NCBI GenBank assembly: GCA_024276495.1
Contig: JAJRXC010000069.1
Span: 1 to 64,000, forward strand
Length of the DNA stretch: 64,000 bases
Origin: Actinomycetes bacterium
GTDB lineage: Bacteria > Actinomycetota > Acidimicrobiia > Acidimicrobiales > Aldehydirespiratoraceae
Direction of reading: 5' to 3'
Positions 16,619-24,259 of this stretch are shown in pieces. Position numbers and translations under genes: made by a program. Positions within the stretch are counted from its first letter, which is position 1. Every line of letters starts with the position of its first letter. The notes under the pieces are model-generated. The model was not told the DNA's origin. It saw only the letters and a program-made list of their open reading frames with translations, and did not search any database.

Positions 16619-19600
16619 TCAGCGGAAGTCGCGAGATGCCGGTGCTTTTCCGACGGGAAGGGGCTCGATGCGATCGGCCACCACGTTGATGACTCCCTCG
16701 TTCTTTTCGAGTCGGCCCCGGATGAGCAACGCTGGGGCGCCACGGGCCGTCGACTTGTAACGCTGCCAGCACCCTTTCGAGATCACGACGTTGATCAGGC
16801 CGGTCTCGTCTTCGAGGTTGAGGAAGGTGGTCCCGCCGGCCGTGGCCGGGCGTTGTCGATGGGTCACCACCCCGCCGACCAGGACACGTTCGCCGGCCGG
16901 GTGGTCGACCAGACCGGTGGAGGTCACCACCCCGATCCTCGTGAGCTGGTCGCGGATGTAGCGGGTCGGGTGACCGTCGGCGGCGACGCCGGTTGCCCAG
17001 AGGTCGGCGTGGGACAGTTCCTCGGGCGACATGCCCGGCAGCGTGGGGGCCTCGACACCGGTGACGATGCCGGGGAGCCGATCGAACGCGGTCTGGGCCA
17101 TGGCCCCGGCTGTCCACAACGCCGAACGACGATCGATGCCGAAGCAGCCGAAGGCCCCGGATGTGGCAAGGGCCTCGAGGATCGGAAGGGAGAGCGTCGG
17201 GACCCTCCGACGCAGGTCTTCGACCGAGGTGTAGGGCCGACCGGCCGCGATCTCCTCGGCGAGATCGGAGCCCAGCCCCCGGATGTAGTCGAGACCGATC
17301 CGTACCGCCCAACCCTCCGTCGAGCCGGGTTCGAGAGTGGCGGCGGCGGCCGAGGCGTTGAGGTCGGGGGTGCGGATCTCGACCCCGTGGCGGCGGGCAT
17401 CGCCGACGATCGTGTGGGGCGACCAGAATCCCATCGGTTGGGCGTTGAGCAGGGCCGCACAAAACGCAGCCGGATGATGGTACTTGATCCACGAGGAGGC
17501 GTAGACGAGATACGAGAACGACACCGAGTGGCTCTCGGGGAATCCGTAGTTGGCGAACGCGGCGAGCTTCAGCCAGATCTGTTCGCCGATGTCGTCGGTG
17601 ATGCCGTTGGCCCGCATCCCCGCGAAGAAGCGTTCCTTCAGCTGCTCCATCCGTTCACGACTGCGTTTGGACCCCACGGCTTGGCGAAGCTGGTCGGCAT
17701 CGGCGGGCGTGAAGTTCGCGACGTCGATGGCGATCTGCATCAACTGCTCCTGGAACAGGGGGATCCCGAGCGTCTTCGCCAAGGCGTTCTCGAGCAACGG
17801 ATGAAGATAGGTGACGGCTTCCTCGCCGTTGCGGCGGCGGATGTAGGGATGCACCGAACCACCCTGGATCGGCCCGGGCCGGATCAGGGCCACTTCCACC
17901 ACGAGGTCGTAGAAGCAGCGGGGTTTGAGTCGGGGCAGAGTGGCCATCTGGGCCCGGGACTCGATCTGGAACACGCCGATCGTGTCGGCCTTCTGGAGCA
18001 TGTCGTAGACCTCTGGCTCCTGGGGCAGCGCGGCGAGGTCGATCTCGATGCCGTCGGTGTCACGAATGAAGTCGATGGCGTAGTGCAGCACCGACAACAT
18101 GCCGAGCCCGAGCAGGTCGAACTTGACGAGGCCGGCCGCGGCGCAGTCGTCCTTGTCCCATTGCAGCACGCTGCGGTTCTCCATGCGCCCCCATTCGACG
18201 GGGCACACTTCGATCACCGGCCGGTCGCACATCACCATGCCCCCCGAGTGGATGCCGAGGTGGCGGGGGAAGTGTTCGATCTGCGCGGCCAGCTCCATCA
18301 CCGGCAACGGAATCGAGGTGGCGGGGTCGACCGCGCCCTCCTTCACGTCTCTCCACCGGTCAACCTGTTTGGAGAAGGCGTCCTGCTGACCGACCGCGTA
18401 ACCGAGCGCTTTCGCCATGTCGCGGATCGCCGACTTGGCCCGATAGGTGATGACGTTGGCGACCTGTGCGGTGTGGTGTCGACCGTGGCGGTCGTAGATG
18501 TACTGGATGACCTCTTCACGACGATCACTCTCGATGTCGATGTCGATGTCGGGCGGGCCGTCTCGCTCGGGTGAGAGGAACCGCTCGAAGAGCAGCCCGA
18601 GCGACACGGCGTCGACGTTGGTGATGCCCAGGGCGAAGCACACCGCGGAGTTCGCCGCCGACCCCCGGCCCTGACAGAGGATGTCGACGCGGCGACAGAA
18701 GTCGACGATGTCCCACACGACCAGGAAGTAGCCGGGAAAACCGAGCTGATCGATGAGGGCGAGCTCACGATCGAGCTGGGCCCACGCCCCCTCGACCCGT
18801 TCGGCACCGCGCGACCCGTAGCGGCGGGCGCCGCCTTCCTCGACGAGTCGACGGAGGAACGCCATCTCGTCGAGACCGTCGGGGCACGGATAGGGCGGCA
18901 GGTTCGGGGCGACGAGGGCAAGGTCGAATGCACATTCGAGCCCGAGGGCGGCGGCCCGCTCGACGACCCCGGGATAGCGGGCGAACCGAAGGGCCTGTTC
19001 ATCGCCGGACCGGAGGTGCATGCCGGCCGGCGGCAACCACCCGTCGATCTCGTCGAGGCTGCGGCGGGCCCGCACCGCGGCAACCGCCGACGCCAGCCGC
19101 TGCCGGGCCACCGAGTGATGGTGGACGTTGCCGGTGGCCACGAGGTCGACGCCGGATGCCACTGCGAGCTCGGCGAGGCCGTCGTTGCGCACCGAGTCGA
19201 GGGGGAGACCGTGATCCCACAGTTCGACGGCGACATTGGTGCGCCCGAAGTCGGAGATCAGCCGGTCGAGGGCCCGTCGCCCGGCCGCGGGGCCGGCGTC
19301 GACGAGGGCCATCGGCACCGGGCCCTTGCGGCAGCCGGTGAGCACCAGCCAATGATCACCGGTGCCCACACCTCCGAGCTCGACCAATCGTTCGTAGGAG
19401 ATCCGCGGTGCCCCCTTGTCCCCCGCGAGTTGTCCTTCGCTGATCGCTCGTCCCAGTCGCGCGTAGCCCCGGGGGTCACGGGCCAACACGAGCAGGTGCT
19501 CACCGGCGGGATCGGCCGGACCGGGCCGTGAGAGGTCGACGGAACCTCTCTCGCTCTCCGCGGTCGACGACAAGGTGAGCTCGGCCCCGAAGATCGTGGG

Positions 19601-19954
19601 GAGACCGACGGCCCGGGCCGCTTCGGAGAACCGCACGATGCCGTAGAACCCGTTGTGGTCGGTCAGTGCGAGGGCTTCGAGACCGAGCCGGGCTGCCTCT
19701 TCGGCCAGCTCCTCGGGATGGGAGGCCCCATCGAGGAACGAGAAGTTCGAGTGACAGTGCAGCTCGGCGTAGGGCACCTGCGAGACGCGCCCGATCGACT
19801 CGGCCGGTGGTTCGTAGACCGAGCGGGTTCGAGACCACGCCGGGCTGTCGTTGCCGTCGCCGACCCACAGGTCCCGGGCGCGTCCCGACGGGGGCCGGTC
19901 GGAGAGCGTTCGTTCGATGTCCTTCCAGGGGACGTTGGGGCTGTTCCAACCCAT
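16619..19954 (-). CDS. dnaE2: Error-prone DNA polymerase DnaE2
   Basis: The 1111-residue protein is a C-family polymerase alpha subunit. It has a PHP domain (YAELHCHSNFSFLDGASHPE near residue 62), the palm with PPDIDIDIESDRREEVI (near 450) and a C-terminal OB domain (VLVGGVVTHRQRPATAGGTTF). MGWNSPNVPWKDIE at the N-terminus is typical of DnaE2. It is the translesion polymerase of the mutasome, working with ImuA' and ImuB, which are encoded 1.3 kb upstream on the same strand. ATG 19954 is chosen over ATG 19975 because the latter lies inside the LexA-type box. Confidence 0.93.
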   Translation of the reverse strand: MGWNSPNVPWKDIERTLSDRPPSGRARDLWVGDGNDSPAWSRTRSVYEPPAESIGRVSQVPYAELHCHSNFSFLDGASHPEELAEEAARLGLEALALTDHNGFYGIVRFSEAARAVGLPTIFGAELTLSSTAESERGSVDLSRPGPADPAGEHLLVLARDPRGYARLGRAISEGQLAGDKGAPRISYERLVELGGVGTGDHWLVLTGCRKGPVPMALVDAGPAAGRRALDRLISDFGRTNVAVELWDHGLPLDSVRNDGLAELAVASGVDLVATGNVHHHSVARQRLASAVAAVRARRSLDEIDGWLPPAGMHLRSGDEQALRFARYPGVVERAAALGLECAFDLALVAPNLPPYPCPDGLDEMAFLRRLVEEGGARRYGSRGAERVEGAWAQLDRELALIDQLGFPGYFLVVWDIVDFCRRVDILCQGRGSAANSAVCFALGITNVDAVSLGLLFERFLSPERDGPPDIDIDIESDRREEVIQYIYDRHGRHHTAQVANVITYRAKSAIRDMAKALGYAVGQQDAFSKQVDRWRDVKEGAVDPATSIPLPVMELAAQIEHFPRHLGIHSGGMVMCDRPVIEVCPVEWGRMENRSVLQWDKDDCAAAGLVKFDLLGLGMLSVLHYAIDFIRDTDGIEIDLAALPQEPEVYDMLQKADTIGVFQIESRAQMATLPRLKPRCFYDLVVEVALIRPGPIQGGSVHPYIRRRNGEEAVTYLHPLLENALAKTLGIPLFQEQLMQIAIDVANFTPADADQLRQAVGSKRSRERMEQLKERFFAGMRANGITDDIGEQIWLKLAAFANYGFPESHSVSFSYLVYASSWIKYHHPAAFCAALLNAQPMGFWSPHTIVGDARRHGVEIRTPDLNASAAAATLEPGSTEGWAVRIGLDYIRGLGSDLAEEIAAGRPYTSVEDLRRRVPTLSLPILEALATSGAFGCFGIDRRSALWTAGAMAQTAFDRLPGIVTGVEAPTLPGMSPEELSHADLWATGVAADGHPTRYIRDQLTRIGVVTSTGLVDHPAGERVLVGGVVTHRQRPATAGGTTFLNLEDETGLINVVISKGCWQRYKSTARGAPALLIRGRLEKNEGVINVVADRIEPLPVGKAPASRDFR

Positions 19955-19960
19955 CCCCGG

Positions 19961-19983
19961 ACGATAAGCGAACATCTGTTCGC
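19961..19983 (-). promoter_or_regulatory. SOS (LexA) box and -10 element of dnaE2
   Basis: GCGAACATCTGTTCGC at 19968-19983 is an inverted repeat with the actinobacterial LexA core GAAC-N4-GTTC. On the minus strand it is followed at once by a TANNNT hexamer (TATCGT, 19961-19966) and, 6 nt later, by ATG 19954. LexA bound here would cover the promoter. The spacing implies a leaderless mRNA. Confidence 0.85.
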
Positions 19984-20008
19984 TTCACAAGCCCTCTGCG
20001 GGCGGGCC

Positions 20009-20024
20009 CGTCCCCGCGGGGACG
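20009..20024. repeat. 16-bp palindrome CGTCCCCGCGGGGACG (copy 1)
   Basis: This perfect palindrome lies 4 bp beyond the stop of the upstream membrane-gene remnant and about 25 bp before the SOS box of dnaE2. It could act as an RNA hairpin separating the units, but there is no T-run. Identical copies occur at 24044 and 34417. Confidence 0.7.
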
Positions 20025-20027
20025 TCC

Positions 20028-20294
20028 TCAGCCCGCGCCGGACGGCTCGACCAGCACCCGGTGGTAGACAGCGCGCACCGCCATCGCTTCACGGATCTCG
20101 GCGGTCATGCCCTCCGCGAACTCGGCGCGGTACGCCTCGTCGGTCACGACCTGCACCGCGAACTGCAGACCCGACATCAGACCGATGAAGCTCGACACCA
20201 AGACGAGCTGACGGGTGAAGACCAACTCGTTGCCGAACACCGACCAGCGAACCGTCCAATCGATGTCGCGGGTGAGATCGGTCGCGGTGGTCCA
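20028..20294 (-). pseudogene. C-terminal part of the upstream membrane protein, separated by an in-frame TAA
   Basis: Directly after TAA (20297-20295) the same frame runs on for 88 codons with convincing protein text, including a membrane helix and the closing region TDEAYRAEFAEGMTAEIREAMAVRAVY. There is no start codon in the first 18 codons; the first is GTG 20240. The family as I remember it has this tail fused to the upstream part, so the TAA is most simply a nonsense mutation (for example CAA to TAA). Independent translation of 70 residues from GTG 20240 is possible. Confidence 0.6.
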
Positions 20295-21230
20295 TTACAG
20301 CAACGTCTCCTCACGCACGGTGAGCAAGCCGAACAGGAGATAGAAGACGGTGATGACGACCGCCACCAGCAGGATCTGAATCGCCTGCGACACGAAGAGC
20401 AGGAGGGTGACGTTCCACTCCGCCCAGCGGCCGAGCGGCGGTGTCTGCGGCGGCGGGTCGTCGTCGGAGGGGACCAGATCGCCGACCGGCGTGTGGTCGC
20501 AGAACGGTCGGACGTCGGCCCATCGCGAGAACCGGGCGAGATCGACCGTCGTCCGCCGCACGGACAGCATCACGAACGAGCTGCCGATCGCGATCACGAG
20601 GATCCACACACCGGCGTAGAACGGCAACGCGAAGTCGTTGGCGACCTGCCACATCTCCGCGTTCAAGAAGATGAAGGCCGAGAAGATCAAAAGGATCGGC
20701 AACGACTTCATGGCCAGATTCGCGATGTCACCGATCTGGGCCCACACCTGGCCGACGGACCAGCGCATCATCGAGATGACGCCCCAGGCGGTGAGAACGA
20801 ACCCGACCACGAGGATCACCAGGTTCAACGCGATGATCCAGCCGATGTGGGCGCCCCGGGCGTCTTGGGCACCGATCGCCGTGGGGATCACCGGAAGCAC
20901 GAGGTACAAGAACAACTCGGGGGCCCCGACCCGGTCCGGCAGCATCGCCCATGGTCGATGTCGAAGCCGATTGACGAGGACGAACGCCGCGAACATCGCA
21001 CCGACCCCGCCGAACAGGGCGAACGCCTGAGACCAGCCACTCCATCGATCACCGAACACCAAGAAGAGCTCGAGGAAGACGACCAGGCCGAGAAAGGGGA
21101 ACATCCGGGTGAGAACGTCCTCACGAACCGAGTAGTCGTCGATCAGGTGCGGGAGCCCCTGGCGCACGAACCAGCGCTCGGTTCGGTCCTTGCGGATCTC
21201 GTCGTCGCGCAGGCCGTCGGCGGTCGTCAT
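20295..21230 (-). CDS. Multi-pass membrane protein, apparently truncated
   Basis: The 311-residue product starts with a cytoplasmic region (RWFVRQGLPHLIDDYSVRED), followed by about seven hydrophobic segments and a hydrophilic loop rich in Pro and Asp (near 255-275), and stops right after a membrane helix and FGLLTVREETLL. It resembles an actinobacterial membrane family of unknown function. The stop falls before a C-terminal tail that continues in frame (20028-20294), so the protein is probably shortened by about 88 residues. It sits 16 bp downstream of imuB and may be co-transcribed with it. Confidence 0.6.
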   Translation of the reverse strand: MTTADGLRDDEIRKDRTERWFVRQGLPHLIDDYSVREDVLTRMFPFLGLVVFLELFLVFGDRWSGWSQAFALFGGVGAMFAAFVLVNRLRHRPWAMLPDRVGAPELFLYLVLPVIPTAIGAQDARGAHIGWIIALNLVILVVGFVLTAWGVISMMRWSVGQVWAQIGDIANLAMKSLPILLIFSAFIFLNAEMWQVANDFALPFYAGVWILVIAIGSSFVMLSVRRTTVDLARFSRWADVRPFCDHTPVGDLVPSDDDPPPQTPPLGRWAEWNVTLLLFVSQAIQILLVAVVITVFYLLFGLLTVREETLL

Positions 21231-21246
21231 GGCCCACCAGGGTGCC

Positions 21247-22824
21247 CTAATCCCAGAGCGCCGTCACCCACCACCGGCCTCGTTCGAGCGACAACAACCG
21301 GGCCCGGCCGTCGTCGGTGAGGATCTGGAACCGGGCCCGGCGCCGATGGTCGCCGGTGTCCCACCAACGTTCGTCGACCGGCCAGGGGCCCGCCCAGGCC
21401 ACGACCCCCCAGTCCCCGCTCTCGATGACGAGCCGAGCCGGAGGGGACGACACCATTCCCCTCCCGGTGACGGTGACCATCGATCCCGACTCGTCGCGAA
21501 GCTCGGCGGGCCACGGGTCGGAGGGGACGCGTGAGGGTGACGGCGGCGGTAGTCGACCGGGCCAGGGCGGTGTCTGCACACCGTCGCCGTCGGCATCGCC
21601 GTCGGCCATGACCGTGCGGCCCCGAAGCTCGACGGTCGCGGCCGGAACGAGTACCAGTTGTTCGTCGGGGTGGCGACCACCACGATGTTCGGGCACCCGC
21701 ACCGCATCGGCTCCCAGCTGTCCCTGGAGGCGGGCCACGACCCGGGCCGCCCGTTCGTCGACCTCGCTCTCCCCACCCCAGAATCCGAGCTGGCGCCCTT
21801 TGGCGGGAACGACCTCGTCGGGGAGCAACGCGATCCGGACGATCCCCCCGCTGGGCCGGGTTGCCGCGGAACCGTTGAGCCACCCGTCGAGTTGCCATCG
21901 GACCCGATCGGCGATCGCCCCCGCGGACAGCGCCCCTTCGTGTCGCCAGAGCCGGAGCAGGACCTCACCGTGTTCGGTCTCCGCTTCGATCGCGATGCGG
22001 GTGCACGAGATCCCCTCCCGGTCGAGACGCCGATGCAGCTCGTCGGCCAACGACCGGGCACAGAACGCGACCCGGTCGATGCGATCGGCGGGCGGGTCGA
22101 TCTCGGTGGAGACCGACCAGTCGGAGGGTGGAAGGCGGGCATCGGGAGGACGTTCGTCGAGGCCGGCGGCCAGACGGTGCGCACCACGGCCGTCGCTTCC
22201 GAAACGGGCCAGCACGTCGGTGGCGGGCAGCGCCGCGAACGAGCCGAGGCGGTGAAGGCCGAGGCGCACGAGGACATCGGTCAACTCCGGACGTTCCAGC
22301 ACCGAGATCGGCATCGGGGCGAGAAACGACGGGCTGCCGCCGGCCTCCACGATGCGGGTGGGGGCCGCGGATCGGGCGGCCAACGCCGCGGCGAACGGTC
22401 CGTCGGCGATTCCCACCCGGAGATCGGTCCGGCCGGCCAAGGCGTCGGCCATTCGTTCGTGCACCAGCTCCGCCACGGCCCGGTCACCGCCGAAGTACCG
22501 GGCCGGGCCTCTCATCGCGAACGCGCAGGTGCCGGGGCGGGTGACCTCCACCCGGGGGGTGATGTCGTCGAGCGCGGCCAACACCGGCTCGAAGGTGCGG
22601 GCCTCACGGGCCTCGTCGCGCTCGCCCACCACCAGTTCGGCGCAGCGGGCCTGGGCGACCCGACGTCGCAGCCCCCGGGCGACGCCGAGACGACGAGCCC
22701 CCGGCGACGCGGCGATCACCGTGTTGGACTCGACGACCGCGACCGCCTCGTCGAACGGGAGGCCGAGGGCGACGATCGGCCAGTCGGGACACCAGGCGAC
22801 CAGTGTTCGAACCGGCACGGACAT
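21247..22824 (-). CDS. imuB: ImuB, inactive Y-family polymerase-like mutasome protein
   Basis: The 525-residue protein starts VRTLVAWCPDWPIVALGLPFD, where active Y-family polymerases carry the catalytic DxD text, so the first metal site is absent, as usual in ImuB. CAFAMRGPARYFGGDRAVAE and later helix-hairpin-helix text RLGLHRLGSFAALPATDVLARFG support the family. RQLGFWGG near residue 350 matches the beta-clamp-binding motif of mycobacterial ImuB. It links DnaE2 to the clamp and ImuA'. The ATG lies one base after the imuA' stop, so the pair is an operon under the SOS box at 23525. Confidence 0.9.
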   Translation of the reverse strand: MSVPVRTLVAWCPDWPIVALGLPFDEAVAVVESNTVIAASPGARRLGVARGLRRRVAQARCAELVVGERDEAREARTFEPVLAALDDITPRVEVTRPGTCAFAMRGPARYFGGDRAVAELVHERMADALAGRTDLRVGIADGPFAAALAARSAAPTRIVEAGGSPSFLAPMPISVLERPELTDVLVRLGLHRLGSFAALPATDVLARFGSDGRGAHRLAAGLDERPPDARLPPSDWSVSTEIDPPADRIDRVAFCARSLADELHRRLDREGISCTRIAIEAETEHGEVLLRLWRHEGALSAGAIADRVRWQLDGWLNGSAATRPSGGIVRIALLPDEVVPAKGRQLGFWGGESEVDERAARVVARLQGQLGADAVRVPEHRGGRHPDEQLVLVPAATVELRGRTVMADGDADGDGVQTPPWPGRLPPPSPSRVPSDPWPAELRDESGSMVTVTGRGMVSSPPARLVIESGDWGVVAWAGPWPVDERWWDTGDHRRRARFQILTDDGRARLLSLERGRWWVTALWD

Positions 22825-22825
22825 G

Positions 22826-23515
22826 TCAGCGCGCCAACGCCACGGGAGCACCCTGAGGGCCCGGCAACAAGAACGCGGCGGCCCGGGGGCGGGCGGACGC
22901 CCCTCTCCCCTGGGCCGTCACCCTCACCCGCCGGGCCCGCAGCACACCGTGACCGGCACCGAGACCGGCCCATTCCGATTCGACGATCCGCATACCGACA
23001 TCGACCCCGGGCCCATCGACCGAACCGATGCGAATCAGCACCGAGCCACGCTCGCGTTGGCGAGCGGAGAGCCGACGCACATCCGCGGGCCGGAGCCGGA
23101 CCGAGGAACCGACCAACACGACATCGACCGCTCCGACGAGCGCGGCGACCACGGAAGCGGCGCTCTTTGAGGTCGACCCCGGTGGCGACGGATCGATCAC
23201 CATCAGGCGTTCGAGCGCCACACCGGTCTCGGCCGCGGCGGCGAGCCCGATGTCCGGATCTCCCACGACCGCCGTCCATGAACCGGCGGCCGAAGGCCCG
23301 GCCGCGACGGCGAGGGCGAGCGCCGTCGCGCCGTCTCCGTCGACCGCCACGACCGAACCTCGACGCAGGCCCCCCTCGGGGAACAGGGGGACCAACGGGG
23401 ACAGCACCGCGAGGGTGCGTTCCCGAGCCAGCGCGAGCGGCGCGACCCGATCCGCGACGAGACGGAGCCGGGCCCGGGGGTCGTCGACGAGCTCGGCGTG
23501 CTCCGCAACTGCCAT
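22826..23515 (-). CDS. ImuA', RecA-like mutasome accessory protein
   Basis: The 229-residue protein resembles a shortened RecA/SulA-type fold: LSPLVPLFPEGGLRRGSVVAVDG, a degenerate phosphate-loop region, and a strand VVLVGSSVRLRPADVRRL. In mycobacteria ImuA' joins ImuB and DnaE2 for DNA-damage-induced mutagenesis. ATG 23515 is supported by the SOS promoter directly upstream and by the good N-terminus MAVAEHAELVDDPRARL. A longer ORF start at 23716 would read through the LexA box and the neighbouring gene. Coupled to imuB. Confidence 0.85.
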   Translation of the reverse strand: MAVAEHAELVDDPRARLRLVADRVAPLALARERTLAVLSPLVPLFPEGGLRRGSVVAVDGDGATALALAVAAGPSAAGSWTAVVGDPDIGLAAAAETGVALERLMVIDPSPPGSTSKSAASVVAALVGAVDVVLVGSSVRLRPADVRRLSARQRERGSVLIRIGSVDGPGVDVGMRIVESEWAGLGAGHGVLRARRVRVTAQGRGASARPRAAAFLLPGPQGAPVALAR

Positions 23516-23520
23516 GCGCC

Positions 23521-23540
23521 AGTATCGAACACATGTTCGT
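23521..23540 (-). promoter_or_regulatory. SOS (LexA) box and -10 element of imuA'
   Basis: TCGAACACATGTTCGT at 23525-23540 holds the core GAAC-N4-GTTC. On the minus strand it overlaps a GATACT hexamer (23521-23526) ending 5 nt before ATG 23515, the same design as at dnaE2. The box also lies 58 bp before the divergent gene at 23598, which could share the control. Confidence 0.85.
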
Positions 23541-23581
23541 CTCTGGCAAGCCGGCATTCGGGGGAATGCGCGGCGAACGTC

Positions 23582-23587
23582 TACGGT
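23582..23587 (+). promoter_or_regulatory. Possible -10 element (TACGGT) for the UGA-containing gene
   Basis: TACGGT ends 10 nt before ATG 23598, slightly farther than the 6-9 nt seen elsewhere, and no Shine-Dalgarno sequence is visible. Weak evidence by itself. Confidence 0.3.
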
Positions 23588-23597
23588 TCCGTGATCC

Positions 23598-23906
23598 ATG
23601 CAGCTCGCACTGACCGACCGCGCCGCCGAGATCATCTCCCGCAAGGGTGGGACCGCCGTCGTGGACCTCCTCGAACCGTTCGGTTGAGGCAAGAAGTTCG
23701 AGGTGTCAGTTGACACCAGGACGAAGGGCAGGCGCCTCGATGGCTACCGCACGCGGCGGATCGACGGGCACGAGGTGCTCCTCGACCCCGATCTCCTGAA
23801 ACTGCCGGTCGAGCTGACCATCACCACCGGCGGTGTGTTCGGCAGGAAGCTGACCGCCGCCGTGGACGGGCTCGACGGCGCGGCCTGCCCGATCCAGCTG
23901 CTGTAG
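23598..23906 (+). CDS. Putative small selenoprotein with in-frame UGA at codon 30
   Basis: The frame from ATG 23598 to TAG 23906 is 102 residues with one in-frame TGA at 23685-23687. Both sides read as one protein: LTDRAAEIISRKGGTAVVDL before it, and YRTRRIDGHEVLLDPDLLKL with a closing FGRKLTAAVDG after it. The layout (helix, KGG, VDL, reactive residue near 30, then VDG.VYV-like strands) recalls, from memory, the family named CC/Se motif (seleno)protein. A hairpin fitting a bacterial SECIS follows the TGA. If UGA is read as Sec the protein is full length; if not, the gene is broken and only codons from 23703 on could be started anew. No sel genes are in the window. A redox role would be inference. 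Confidence 0.6.
23702..23717 (+). promoter_or_regulatory. bSECIS-like hairpin downstream of the in-frame UGA
   Basis: GGTGTC-AGTT-GACACC forms a perfect 6-bp stem with a four-base loop (seven pairs if the loop is closed to GT). The stem begins 15 nt after the UGA and the loop G is 22 nt after it. Bacterial SECIS elements have a small apical loop with a G in its first two positions, roughly 16-37 nt past the UGA, so position and shape fit. Confidence 0.55.
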
Positions 23907-24043
23907 CCCCGGGTTCGAGCGCACGCGAGTGGCCCGATCACATCTTGAAGACGCTCAAAGCTCCAAAGGGCGTCGATCATGACCGAATCCGCCCTCGCGA
24001 CCAGCAGTCCCGGCGCGCGAAGCACCCGCTGGAAGCCGACGCC

Positions 24044-24103
24044 CGTCCCCGCGGGGACGTATTTGTGTCGCCGATCTGACGGAAATGCGTCCCCGCGGGG
24101 TCA
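24044..24103. repeat. Palindrome CGTCCCCGCGGGGACG (copy 2) and an imperfect copy
   Basis: The perfect copy is at 24044-24059. A second at 24088-24103 reads CGTCCCCGCGGGGTCA, matching the first 13 bases. They are 28 bp apart in a region without genes. The stop codon of the hydrolase stump (24101-24103) lies within the second copy. Confidence 0.7.
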
Positions 24104-24199
24104 TCGCGGCGAGTACATCACGGGGCAACGGTGATCGTTCGCGAGGAACGCGTCGCGAACCGGGTGCCAGCCGGATTCGACCGTTCCACTGATCTCCAT
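24101..24199 (-). pseudogene. N-terminal stump of a beta-lactamase-family serine hydrolase
   Basis: The 32-codon ORF from ATG 24199 reads EISGTVESGWHPVRDAFLAN near its start, which matches the opening of esterase/beta-lactamase-family proteins (GTVxPGFxxVRxAFxxNF as I remember it). The frame ends at TGA 24101 inside the palindrome copy, and the SxxK and later motifs are missing. It is most likely a remnant left by a deletion. Confidence 0.4.
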
Positions 24200-24247
24200 A
24201 CGCCCCGATGGTCGATGACACGGCGACCGTAGCCGTCGTCGCACCGG

Positions 24248-24253
24248 TACTGT
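24248..24253 (+). promoter_or_regulatory. Candidate -10 element (TACTGT)
   Basis: TACTGT ends 6 nt before ATG 24260 and no Shine-Dalgarno sequence is present, as in the other leaderless candidates. Confidence 0.45.
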
Positions 24254-24259
24254 GCCCGA

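Larger units (their letters stand above)
23907..24259. other. Gene-poor, decayed region of 353 bp
   Basis: No intact gene was found. The region holds two palindrome copies (24044-24103), a 32-codon stump of a serine hydrolase on the minus strand (24101-24199) and the promoter of the lipoprotein gene at 24260. The rest (23907-24043) shows nothing recognisable on either strand. Confidence 0.6.

Noticed and set aside
13868-18574. Long plus-strand ORFs (up to 736 codons) opposite the propeller protein and dnaE2
   Set aside because: Antisense shadows of well-supported minus-strand genes, without recognisable domains.
20089-20295. 68-codon ORF from ATG 20295 overlapping the TAA of the membrane gene as TAATG
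   Set aside because: The overlap looks like coupling, but the product is Arg/His-rich shadow sequence; the other frame encodes a membrane helix and a family-like tail.
23703-23906. 67-codon ORF starting after the TGA as an independent gene
   Set aside because: Its start falls in the hairpin, no ribosome site is present, and the conserved-looking first part of the protein lies before the TGA in the same frame.
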